A stretch of DNA of 6,811 nucleotides from Bacteroidota bacterium. Its GTDB lineage: Bacteria; Bacteroidota; Bacteroidia; Bacteroidales; UBA1556. Numbering within the stretch: the first letter of the stretch is position 1; each line of letters begins with the position of its first letter. The stretch covers positions 1-6,811 of the forward strand of contig QMPB01000240.1 of assembly GCA_003648395.1 (NCBI GenBank). The letters run 5' to 3'. Below, one piece after another: positions 1 to 6,116 of this stretch. The position numbers and the translations under genes are program-made. The notes beneath the pieces were generated by a model. It saw nothing but the letters and a program-made list of their open reading frames with translations. It made no database searches and had not been told where the DNA came from.

Positions 1-826
1 AGGATTGGAGATGTTACAGCATAGCCCTAATAAGGAAGAGTTTTTTGAGGAATTAATAGAATTATTGAAAGACGAAAGTCCGGATGTGCGTAGTTTTGCG
101 GTAGAAGTTTTATCTGAGATAAAAGAAAATGATCCTTTTCCCCATATTCTTAATCTTATCACTGATGAAAATAAAGCAGTAAGAATTTCCGCTTTAATGG
201 CTTTGTCAAAAAATCCTTCAGAAGACTATATAGCCTATATCGCGCCTCTTACTAAGGACAGAGAAATTGCTGTACAGAAAGCAGCATTACGCGCGCTTTC
301 TAAGATCTCAAGCCCTAAAACTTTGGATACGGTTATTAAAGCTACTATTGACAAAAGTGAAACCATTGCTACTGAAGCTAAGAATATCCTTGTCAATTAT
401 GCTGGTCATGTTCCTTCATCACTTATTGAAGACTACATTAATTATCCTGATAGTTCTATAAGATATTTAGTCATTGAATATTTAGTAGAAAAGGTTGATA
501 CCGATCCTATATTATTCTATTTACAGGCATTAAAAGATTCAGAGGAGAGTATACGTGTTATTAGCCTATTGAAGCTTAGGAATTTTATCTCAAAGCCTCC
601 AAACAAAGACAGCACGCTATCAATTGTGAAAGATATTATACCTTTACTTAATGATCCCTCAAAAAAAGTTCGTTTTCAAGCGTTAAAAGTTCTTGAAATT
701 CTTAAAGATTCGTCTTCAGTTGAACACTTAATTACTATAGCAACAAGAGATCCTGAAGAAGATATAAGAAGCTTAGCAACGGAAGTCATTGTTTCTATAC
801 GTCGCGCATTGCGTTTAGGAAAATGA
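1..826 (+). CDS. HEAT-repeat protein, 5' end cut by the window
   Basis: The frame is open from the first bases of the window, so the true start is probably upstream. Inside the window it could begin at TTG 5 or ATG 11, but nothing marks either as real. From TTG 5 it reads 273 residues. About eight helical pairs of HEAT / PBS-lyase type follow each other, with the signature acidic-x-x-V/I-R followed by a hydrophobic helix: about residues 22-39 (PDVRS), 54-70 (KAVRIS), 85-101, 117-133 (weak), 148-163 (SSIRY), 179-194 (ESIRV), 218-233 (KKVRF) and 250-265 (EDIRS). There is no signal peptide, membrane segment or catalytic motif. Such proteins are usually cytoplasmic scaffolds that bind other proteins; the partner cannot be told from here. 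It ends at TGA 824-826, and the same frame then continues open into the PlsY remnant. The repeat call is secure; the specific role is unknown. Confidence 0.85.
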   Translation, partial: GLEMLQHSPNKEEFFEELIELLKDESPDVRSFAVEVLSEIKENDPFPHILNLITDENKAVRISALMALSKNPSEDYIAYIAPLTKDREIAVQKAALRALSKISSPKTLDTVIKATIDKSETIATEAKNILVNYAGHVPSSLIEDYINYPDSSIRYLVIEYLVEKVDTDPILFYLQALKDSEESIRVISLLKLRNFISKPPNKDSTLSIVKDIIPLLNDPSKKVRFQALKVLEILKDSSSVEHLITIATRDPEEDIRSLATEVIVSIRRALRLGK

Positions 827-1225
827 AGAATTAGCTATTGCATCAAATTATTTAATTGCTTAACACGCAACCATGGTGGCAGGGGAATAACAGTTGTAGT
901 TAGGACTGCAGCATTCTTGAATCCATTGATAATTCCAATATGGATAGGTTTATGGTTTGTTTGTATAATAATTATAGGCTATTCATCAATTACTTACATT
1001 GTTGTCATATTTTTAATGGATATTATATCATATTTTCTTCCATTGATGCCTTGGGTGCCAATTGATAACTTTAATCTAAGTTTGGTTTATATTATAATAG
1101 CATTAATAATGCTCTCAAGGCAAGGTGACAATATCAGAAAAATCCGCTCAGGAGAGGCAAAGAAAATCAATCTATTAAAGATCTTTAAAAAAGAAGGTAA
1201 GTTGTCAGAAGAGTTGCTGCATTAA
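827..1225 (+). pseudogene. C-terminal remnant of a PlsY-type glycerol-3-phosphate acyltransferase
   Basis: Read in the frame of the HEAT gene, this stretch is open from just after that gene's TGA to TAA 1223-1225. Its translation matches the second half of PlsY in order and spacing: the glycine/basic motif HGGRG (codons 872-886) followed by TVVVRTAAFLNPL, a membrane helix, the YSS motif (about 980-988), two more membrane helices, then the end signature SRQGDNIRKIRSGEAKKI, which resembles the family's R-H-R-x-N-I-x-R-L-x-x-G-T-E-x-K-I. PlsY makes lysophosphatidate from acyl-phosphate and glycerol-3-phosphate in the membrane and is normally about 200 residues long. Here the first roughly 90-100 residues, including the GSGNIGATN-type motif, are missing. 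The only standard start, TTG 917, lies after HGGRG and would give 102 residues. The usual His near the C-terminus is Gln. It is probably inactive. A small membrane protein starting at 917 is the alternative. Confidence 0.68.
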
Positions 1226-1371
1226 ATATCAAATGATGATATGTTAAAGCAAACATTGTAGTTAGCGTACTCACTTTATCAATTTCACTAATTTATGGTT
1301 TTAGAACATTAGCGCAGTATTTAAAACAAAATTCAAAAAATAGGAAAGAAAGGAAAAAAACTTTCTATCAA
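1226..1371. other. gap with possible membrane-peptide fragment
   Basis: No gene with a normal start is visible. On the plus strand, one frame is open from about 1240 to a stop at 1399-1401. It would encode a hydrophobic stretch (IVVSVLTLSISLIYGF) followed by a strongly basic tail (KQNSKNRKERKK). That is the layout of a single membrane helix with an inside anchor, but there is no ATG, GTG or TTG in frame, and it runs into the antisense of the SSB gene end. It may be part of the decayed segment that precedes it, or chance. The right end is the purine-rich tract described as a terminator for the minus-strand gene. Confidence 0.3.
1335..1371 (-). terminator. pyrimidine-rich terminator of the SSB gene
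   Basis: Immediately after the stop of the minus-strand OB-fold gene, the transcript would read a U-rich, C-interrupted tract. The plus strand has an uninterrupted run of 19 purines at 1342-1360 and A6 at 1335-1340. Archaeal RNA polymerase commonly stops at such U-tracts without a stem. No hairpin precedes it. Confidence 0.5.
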
Positions 1372-1797
1372 TCAGTATCTACTATAATAATCTCTGTTTG
1401 AATAAGACCTATAACGTCTTTCCATTTCATGTTCCTGTTCAGAGATGTTGTTACTATCGTTGATTTTAGTGATGGTATTTTCACTTTCTTCTGCAGTTCC
1501 TAATCTTCCTAATGAAACACGTATCTGACGTTGGAATAGTATTGTTTTAACATTTCTGAAAACATACGTTTTCCCTATTTCAAATGCATTTACATTTTCA
1601 TTCCATGCAGACAGTAATACTGTACCAGTTTCATCTCCGATTAGTACTTCTTGTACTTGATGCTCTTCACCAGTATCACGTTTCGTGATGGTTTTTACAT
1701 CCCCTAATTCGATTACTTTTGCTCTAAAACTGAGCTCACGTCTGTTTGGACTAAGCTCTGATATTGTTGTCAATTTTTCAGAATGCACTTTATTCAC
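1372..1797 (-). CDS. single OB-fold ssDNA-binding protein (archaeal SSB/RPA type)
   Basis: A 141-residue protein made of one OB fold and a flexible tail. Residues 11-100 follow the pattern of crenarchaeal SSB: ISELSPNRRELSFRAKV, then the hallmark VLIGDETGTVLLSAW (51-65), a short helix, GKTYVFRNV (75-83) and QIRVSLG (91-97). From my memory of the Sulfolobus protein, W65 matches one DNA-stacking Trp and F88 a stacking Phe, while the other Trp position is Lys (K84). The fold coats single-stranded DNA during replication and repair, in the cytoplasm. The tail (about 101-141) is first acidic and polar, then ends in an Arg/Tyr-rich stretch (from R127, SYSNRDYYSRY), unlike the Gly/Arg-rich tail of Sulfolobus SSB. 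The start is GTG 1797-1795; the upstream frame has no other start before a stop at 1810-1812, and there is no Shine-Dalgarno site. It is divergent from the 521-residue gene. The fold call is strong; an RNA- or tRNA-binding OB role is the alternative. Confidence 0.85.
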   Translation of the reverse strand: MNKVHSEKLTTISELSPNRRELSFRAKVIELGDVKTITKRDTGEEHQVQEVLIGDETGTVLLSAWNENVNAFEIGKTYVFRNVKTILFQRQIRVSLGRLGTAEESENTITKINDSNNISEQEHEMERRYRSYSNRDYYSRY

Positions 1798-1864
1798 TTT
1801 CGTTATTAGTTATCTCGCTTCCGTACATGAGAATGATAAAATCTCTATTTAGGCAGATATTACT

Positions 1865-1880
1865 TCTTGTATTATAAGCT
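1865..1880 (-). promoter_or_regulatory. candidate TATA box for the SSB gene
   Basis: On the minus strand this reads CAGCTTATAATACAAG, with a TATA-like core about 75 bases upstream of the GTG. A second, weaker AT-rich element (CTAAATAG on the minus strand, about 1845-1852) lies closer and would give a shorter leader. The sequence does not decide between them. Confidence 0.3.
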
Positions 1881-1891
1881 GATAAAAGAGA

Positions 1892-1966
1892 TCGCTTTAT
1901 TCATCTTGCACGTCCGCTACACTACTATTATTTTGACTATTCTTAAGTGTTCGCTTTACACATCTT
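1892..1966. repeat. imperfect 16-bp direct repeat in the divergent promoter region
   Basis: TCGCTTTATTCATCTT (1892-1907) and TCGCTTTACACATCTT (1951-1966) agree at 14 of 16 positions and start 59 bases apart, between the divergent SSB and 521-residue genes. The position suits a regulator binding site. A related TTCGCTTTTAC occurs at 4811-4821, upstream of the ferritin gene. The link is suggestive only, because the region is AT-rich. Confidence 0.4.
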
Positions 1967-2010
1967 TTTTTCCATTTAGAGAGCAATCAGTAGTTTAACC
2001 AAAGTGGGAG

Positions 2011-2030
2011 TTAAATAAAGAATTATAAAC
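2011..2030 (+). promoter_or_regulatory. candidate TATA region for the 521-residue gene
   Basis: TTAAATAA (2011-2018) and TTATAAAC (2023-2030) are both TATA-like and lie about 40 and 30 bases upstream of ATG 2056. With the usual archaeal spacing of about 25 bases to the transcription start, the transcript would begin roughly at 2040 or 2051. The mRNA would then be leaderless or nearly so, which fits the lack of a ribosome binding site before this ATG. Confidence 0.42.
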
Positions 2031-2032
2031 TA

Positions 2033-2056
2033 ATGAAACTAATTTTAATTGACTGA
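2033..2056 (+). other. seven-codon reading frame overlapping the next start (TGATG)
   Basis: ATG 2033 opens a frame of seven codons (MKLILID) ending in TGA 2054-2056. The last base of this stop is the first base of ATG 2056, the start of the 521-residue gene. Such an overlap can couple translation by re-initiation. It would only matter if transcription starts at or before 2033, and the best TATA-like boxes predict a later start, so it may be chance. Confidence 0.2.
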
Positions 2057-3621
2057 TGTTTGTTACAGTAACTTTGGGCTCTGTAGTTTACGCTGTCATA
2101 TGGGAAATAGCCAAAGGCCTAGGTGGTCGTGCAGCTTCTGAATTCTTATTCAAGCGAATTAAAAACAAATTTCAAAAAAAGCGAAAGAAAAGCCTTGAAC
2201 AGACTAATCTTAATGAGGCAGATCTAGAGCTAGTTAGAAGAATACTTCAAGAGGAGCTTGGAGCTTTTGGTGTGAAAAGCGCAGAAGTAGATATGTTATT
2301 AATAAATAGTTTAAAGAAACTGAGCACAGAACACGATAGGATATTAGATAAATTAGAAAACGTTGAATCATTATTAATGAAATTAGTAGCAGGGTTAATG
2401 TACGAAATACAGTTAAATGGAAGTACTGTACCGCCACAGGTCACAGAAGAACTAGTAAAACAATTCCTTGTTGGTAATGAAATTAGCACAACAAAAATCT
2501 ACGAATATAAAACAGAGGGACTATACTCCAATATGATTACTGAAAAACTAACAAAATATAAAAAATTCAACAAGTTATATACAGCTGAAAAAATCATCAT
2601 AACTCGTTTTGTTAATAAATTTTTAGAACACAAAGATCAAGTTAAACAGTTAGCTCTATTAGCTGAACTTTGGGCAATTATTGCAGCAGAAGATTTAGAT
2701 ACAAGTAAAATTCTATGTGGTATTATACTTTCACTAATTAAAAGACCAAAACATGCTTACAACCTTCAAAACCTTCTGAAATTTTTGTATCTTCTTGATG
2801 CTACTGGAAAGTTGGATGAATTGGATAAGGATACAAAAGAACAAATATCCTCTTTTATTATAAAAAGAATAGAAACAAAGCCTTACTTTACTCAATTAGA
2901 GCTCGCTTATTTCCTAATGAAGTTAAATGTAACTAAAAATACACGTATTATGGAGATCGTTGAAAAAGCTCTATCTGAGCTTCAAAGGCAGAAGTATTCT
3001 GATAGATTTGTCAAAGAAAGTGCTTCAGTTAGTACTAAAATAATTCTTTTCTTTAAGAAACTAGGCACAACAAAAGTAAAAATGGAGCGGACTATCAAAG
3101 TACTTTCGAGTCTAACAAAAAGATTAGAAAGGCGCAAGTTTAAGAGAAACACACAATTATTAGAAGGACAACTGGTTAGAACCCTATCAGAAATAAATAT
3201 TCTTGCAGCCAACGTTGAGATAGCTGATGCCGAGCAGTTAAGAATCATTAAAGAGATAGTACAAAATCTCATAGAGTTGCTCCTTAAGGCTTCAAGAGAA
3301 AAGATATCAGATAATAACAGACTATTAATTTGGAAAATAATCGACAATGCAGTATTCATTATTAATAAAATCGCAATTCTAAACACAAAACGGGTCTTAG
3401 AAAATTGGGAAGTTGAACTAGCAAAACTTAGCGGTTTTTACTCTTCTGAGCTTGGTGAGTACAAACTTTCTTCGGAGGAGGAATTGAAAGAACTCATAAA
3501 AAATTTTAGAATCTCAGAAGCATTCGTAAAAAAAGCAGAGGAGGAGTGGAAAAGAGAATTAATAAAGAATTTGCCTGAACCACCAATAAAAACTAAAGAA
3601 AACGAAGAAGTAAAGGAATAA
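2056..3621 (+). CDS. 521-residue helical protein of unknown function with hydrophobic N-terminus
   Basis: I do not recognise this protein. The start is ATG 2056: an in-frame stop lies two codons upstream (2050-2052). Residues 3-30 are hydrophobic and glycine-containing (TLGSVVYAVIWEIAKGLGGRAA) and are followed by a very basic stretch (KRIKNKFQKKRKK, 33-45), so the N-terminus could be a membrane anchor or amphipathic membrane-binding helix. Residues 51-120 look like charged helices with coiled-coil spacing (LLINSLKKL to LENVESLLMKL). Residues 125-500 are almost all predicted helix rich in Leu, Lys and Glu, perhaps an irregular repeat or armadillo-like array. The tail is charged and disordered (PEPPIKTKENEEVKE). 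No Walker, nuclease, protease or TIR motif is visible. It stands alone between a divergent SSB gene and a convergent ferritin gene. A membrane-associated scaffold, or an effector-like protein from a conflict system, are guesses only. Confidence 0.8.
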   Translation: MFVTVTLGSVVYAVIWEIAKGLGGRAASEFLFKRIKNKFQKKRKKSLEQTNLNEADLELVRRILQEELGAFGVKSAEVDMLLINSLKKLSTEHDRILDKLENVESLLMKLVAGLMYEIQLNGSTVPPQVTEELVKQFLVGNEISTTKIYEYKTEGLYSNMITEKLTKYKKFNKLYTAEKIIITRFVNKFLEHKDQVKQLALLAELWAIIAAEDLDTSKILCGIILSLIKRPKHAYNLQNLLKFLYLLDATGKLDELDKDTKEQISSFIIKRIETKPYFTQLELAYFLMKLNVTKNTRIMEIVEKALSELQRQKYSDRFVKESASVSTKIILFFKKLGTTKVKMERTIKVLSSLTKRLERRKFKRNTQLLEGQLVRTLSEINILAANVEIADAEQLRIIKEIVQNLIELLLKASREKISDNNRLLIWKIIDNAVFIINKIAILNTKRVLENWEVELAKLSGFYSSELGEYKLSSEEELKELIKNFRISEAFVKKAEEEWKRELIKNLPEPPIKTKENEEVKE

Positions 3622-3632
3622 CTTCGTTTTCT
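3597..3632 (+). terminator. 11-bp perfect hairpin across the stop codon of the 521-residue gene
   Basis: AGAAAACGAAG (3597-3607) and CTTCGTTTTCT (3622-3632) are exact reverse complements separated by a 14-base loop that contains the stop codon TAA 3619-3621. The 5' arm lies in the last coding codons. The 3' arm carries TTTTCT but no long U-tract follows directly; a T-rich stretch comes later at 3728-3752. It may act as a terminator or as a 3'-end stabiliser of the mRNA, and it lies between convergent genes. Confidence 0.55.
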
Positions 3633-3773
3633 AAATTATATAGAGAGCAGATTTTTCAAAAACATTATTACTATTCTACATAAGGTCGCTAAGAAAACTC
3701 ATTAGCTAGTTGTTTGTGCAAAAGGCCTTCTTTTATTTCGATTTTTATACTTTAAAGTCAATTCAATTTGTTT

Positions 3774-3800
3774 AAAAAAAGAAAAAGAAAAAGAAATAGT
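3774..3800 (-). terminator. pyrimidine-rich terminator of the ferritin gene
   Basis: The plus strand has 23 purines in a row at 3774-3796, with a six-base period of one G and five A. The ferritin transcript would therefore run into a long U-rich tract with regular C interruptions directly after its stop codon, the expected form of an archaeal stem-less terminator. The SSB gene ends in the same way. Confidence 0.55.
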
Positions 3801-4778
3801 TTAGAAGAAATCATCAAACATCCAGTAGTGTCTTTCTTCGTCCATTAAGATATCTTCAAAAAGTTTCTTTGTGGTAATATCTCCACGTTTTGTTGCTTCG
3901 TCAATTATCTTTCGGTATAATATAATGGCGTAATCTTCAGCTTTGTGGTCTAATTTCAAGAAATCGTCGACATTCTCTCCCACTTCAGGTAACGGATCAG
4001 GGTCGTACCCACATTCTCCTCCAAGAATGTATATTCTTTCTGCTATTTTCTCAAAATGGTCCATTTCCTGCATAAATATCTCTTTAAGCATGTCACTAAC
4101 GACTTGAGCCTTGTTTTTATTAGTTATTACCTCTAGAGCAGTTTCTTTCTTTCTCAATTTTTCAAGGCTAGCTTTTTCATGTTGAGTGATATATTGAATA
4201 ATAGCACTTAATTCTGCAGCCAAAGCCTTATTTAGCAATTCAAAATAATCTTCAGTTAAAATTTTAGTCCACTCACTTTCTTCAGCTATTATGCCTTCTG
4301 GCTCAGTAACATCGATATTTGTGTACTCTTGAAAGGTAAAAAGATGTTCCTCTTCTTCCCTGTAAATTTTTACAAACATCTCACGTGTCTTTCTGTCGCC
4401 CAGCTTCCCTGCCATATTAATTATTTGACGATAAAGCTCTAAAGCTTCTTCTTCGGCTTTAACACCAAGTTTTGCAAATTCATTTAAGTTTTCACCTATT
4501 TCGGGCTTGTCTGCTTTAGTAGTCGCTTCTCCTCCAAGAAGATAAATACGTTCTATAATGTCGCCAGCATGTTTCATTTCTTCAATAGCAAATTTCTTTA
4601 AAATTTCACCCAATGCATCGTAAGTAGTTTTGTCTAATAGGATATTTTCATTTTTTACTTTGCGAAGTATTTTTTCCATTTTGGTGTGTTGAAGCATATA
4701 TTGAATAGAAACTTGTAACTCGCGAGAAACAGCCGTATTTAACAATTCTAAATATTCATTAGTAACATTCACGGTCAT
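3801..4778 (-). CDS. tandem two-domain bacterioferritin-like ferroxidase
   Basis: A 325-residue protein made of two fused four-helix ferritin-like domains, about 5-152 and 175-325. Their first helices match at 13 of 24 positions (ELLN, IQY and QH shared). Aligned by eye with bacterioferritin, each keeps all six di-iron ligands: E20, E67, H70, E109, E142, H145 and E189, E238, H241, E281, E314, H317. Each also has the Tyr of helix A (Y27, Y196) and a Met at the haem-ligand position (M68 in EEMKH, M239 in QEMDH). The likely role is iron oxidation and storage or peroxide defence in the cytoplasm. Two things differ from classical bacterioferritin (about 158 residues): the helix A-B link is about 15 residues longer in both halves, and the protein ends eight residues after H317, so the short fifth helix that lines cage pores is missing. 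A standard 24-subunit cage is therefore uncertain. ATG 4778 has no Shine-Dalgarno site. The neighbouring upstream gene is a regulator. Confidence 0.88.
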   Translation of the reverse strand: MTVNVTNEYLELLNTAVSRELQVSIQYMLQHTKMEKILRKVKNENILLDKTTYDALGEILKKFAIEEMKHAGDIIERIYLLGGEATTKADKPEIGENLNEFAKLGVKAEEEALELYRQIINMAGKLGDRKTREMFVKIYREEEEHLFTFQEYTNIDVTEPEGIIAEESEWTKILTEDYFELLNKALAAELSAIIQYITQHEKASLEKLRKKETALEVITNKNKAQVVSDMLKEIFMQEMDHFEKIAERIYILGGECGYDPDPLPEVGENVDDFLKLDHKAEDYAIILYRKIIDEATKRGDITTKKLFEDILMDEERHYWMFDDFF

Positions 4779-4809
4779 GAGGTAAAATAAGATTAATTCA
4801 TTAATAACC

Positions 4810-4826
4810 TTTCGCTTTTACCGAAA
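4810..4826. promoter_or_regulatory. small inverted repeat near the ferritin transcription start
   Basis: TTTCG (4810-4814) and CGAAA (4822-4826) form an inverted repeat around a seven-base centre, 32 to 48 bases upstream of the ferritin ATG. It overlaps the transcription start predicted from the TATA-like box (about 4824), a position where a bound repressor would block initiation. The arms are short, so this is a weak candidate operator. Confidence 0.28.
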
Positions 4827-4842
4827 CTAGCTCAAATATTTA

Positions 4843-4858
4843 TTATTATATTATAAAA
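4843..4858 (-). promoter_or_regulatory. candidate TATA box for the ferritin gene
   Basis: The minus strand reads TTTTATAATATAATAA here, the strongest TATA-like element in the 151-base gap between the regulator stop and the ferritin start. Typical spacing would place the transcription start near 4824 and give a leader of roughly 45 bases. This suggests that the ferritin gene has its own promoter. Confidence 0.45.
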
Positions 4859-4929
4859 CATTTGACGCTGAAAGTAGTCTACAGAAAGGATAAGTTAATT
4901 TCATATAGATTAGAAGTCTTTCTCCTGTT

Positions 4930-6072
4930 TTAATATGCATTTTGTTCTATAGCGTTTGTTAAGTTTTCGTCTGTTATTAATTTCTTAATTGGTTCATCAA
5001 TAATGTATTCTTTAGACTTCTTCCAGATCCTATTTTTAAAATCAAAATTCCCTTCATAAAAGGAGTATGTAACACTTGCTTCCCCTGTAGTATCTAAATT
5101 GTAAACTTCTAAATTCCCAATTTGTGATAAAGCATAGCAGAGTTGTGCTTCATGATATTGAGGAAGAGAAACATATAAAACAAGTTTTTTGCCTTTTTCA
5201 TTATCTGTAACTATTTCTAAAGTGTATCTGAAAGGAGGACGTTTAGTTCGAGTAAAAGCATAGAAGCATTTCTTTAAAGCATCAACTGAAGTGAAAGATA
5301 TCACAATTAATTTAGTGCTGCTAACGTTAAAATACTGTCTATTAATCTTAGCTCGGTATCCAGAAAGGACATTTTCCTCTAAAAATTGGATCCTTCTCCA
5401 AACTTCTGTAGGGTTGGTATTTAATCTTCTGCTAATCTCTTTCTTAGTGATATCGGCATTAAATGTTAAAATTCTGAGGATCTTAAAATCAATTTCTTTC
5501 ATCATTGAAAGCATAGTGCTATGAGGTTTAGGAAGAGTAATGTTGTTATGTGTATATAATAACGCATTAGTAAAGTCGTCCCAATTATATTCCCAAAACA
5601 TAGTTCTAATTGACACTTGCTTTAGATCAATTTGATAGTCTTTGCGAATACCTATTGATTGGAAAATCCTAAAACTACGGATTATACCCATTTTTTTTAG
5701 TTCCATGAAAAAATCTTCTAAAAGTGTTCCATCTACACTTGGAAAATCAAACATTGAATATAAGCCTAATTTAGAACCATAAACACGCGAGCGATGGGTA
5801 GTATAGGGATGTATATCTAAAGCTTTCTCTGCAGTAGTAAGTTTACGTAAATTGTCAACAAAAATAAGGACAATATAGCGTGTTAAACCTAAGGCCTCAG
5901 GAATATATTGGACTTTTTTACCACGATAAATACCTTTTAGTTTCAGTTCTTCAATACGTTTCTTAGCAGTAGGAGTGCTAATATTGAAGAACTCTGCAAC
6001 AGAGGCATAGGTAATGTTAGGATTTTCTTGTAGTAGTAATAAAGTGAGATATTCATTGTAGCTTAGAGCCAT
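4930..6072 (-). CDS. duplicated Lrp/AsnC-like winged-helix transcription regulator
   Basis: A 380-residue protein with two copies of a winged-helix plus alpha/beta domain. The first helix-turn-helix is about residues 5-60 (TYASVAEFFNISTPTAKKRIEEL), followed by an alpha-beta ligand-type domain, about 62-140. The second helix-turn-helix is about 190-248 (DITKKEISRRLNTNPTEVWRR), followed by a second alpha-beta domain, about 253-336. The order DNA reader then RAM-like domain is that of Lrp/AsnC regulators, which normally have one copy in about 150 residues and dimerise; here the duplication could make a dimer-like unit in one chain. There are no membrane segments. The start is ATG 6072, with only a weak GAGATGA upstream. 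It lies 63 bases after the secreted-protein gene and 151 bases before the ferritin gene, on the same strand, so it may control either one or itself. The ligand is unknown. The DNA-binding call is firm for both helix-turn-helices; the effector-domain call is by secondary-structure pattern. Confidence 0.8.
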   Translation of the reverse strand: MALSYNEYLTLLLLQENPNITYASVAEFFNISTPTAKKRIEELKLKGIYRGKKVQYIPEALGLTRYIVLIFVDNLRKLTTAEKALDIHPYTTHRSRVYGSKLGLYSMFDFPSVDGTLLEDFFMELKKMGIIRSFRIFQSIGIRKDYQIDLKQVSIRTMFWEYNWDDFTNALLYTHNNITLPKPHSTMLSMMKEIDFKILRILTFNADITKKEISRRLNTNPTEVWRRIQFLEENVLSGYRAKINRQYFNVSSTKLIVISFTSVDALKKCFYAFTRTKRPPFRYTLEIVTDNEKGKKLVLYVSLPQYHEAQLCYALSQIGNLEVYNLDTTGEASVTYSFYEGNFDFKNRIWKKSKEYIIDEPIKKLITDENLTNAIEQNAY

Positions 6073-6116
6073 TACATTTCATCTCATTGTAACTTTAACA
6101 GTATGGCTACACAAGT

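Noticed and set aside
267..461. 64-codon plus-strand frame within the HEAT gene
   Set aside because: It lies wholly inside the HEAT gene in another frame, with low-complexity Leu/Lys content and no family signature; it is a shadow.
1801..2055. Possible RNA gene or CRISPR-like repeat in the divergent spacer
   Set aside because: Only two imperfect copies of a 16-base repeat are present, and there is no tRNA-like fold or regular repeat-spacer array.
2234..2489. Two minus-strand frames opposite the 521-residue gene (67 and 80 codons)
   Set aside because: They are antisense to a long coding frame, have no start signals, and show the Leu/Ser/Asn composition typical of reverse reads of Lys/Glu-rich genes.
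2982..3386. 134-codon minus-strand frame
   Set aside because: It is antisense to the 521-residue gene; it is hydrophobic only because that gene's helices are read in reverse, and no family is recognised.
5291..5524. 77-codon plus-strand frame
   Set aside because: It is antisense to the winged-helix regulator, whose two domain copies are clear.
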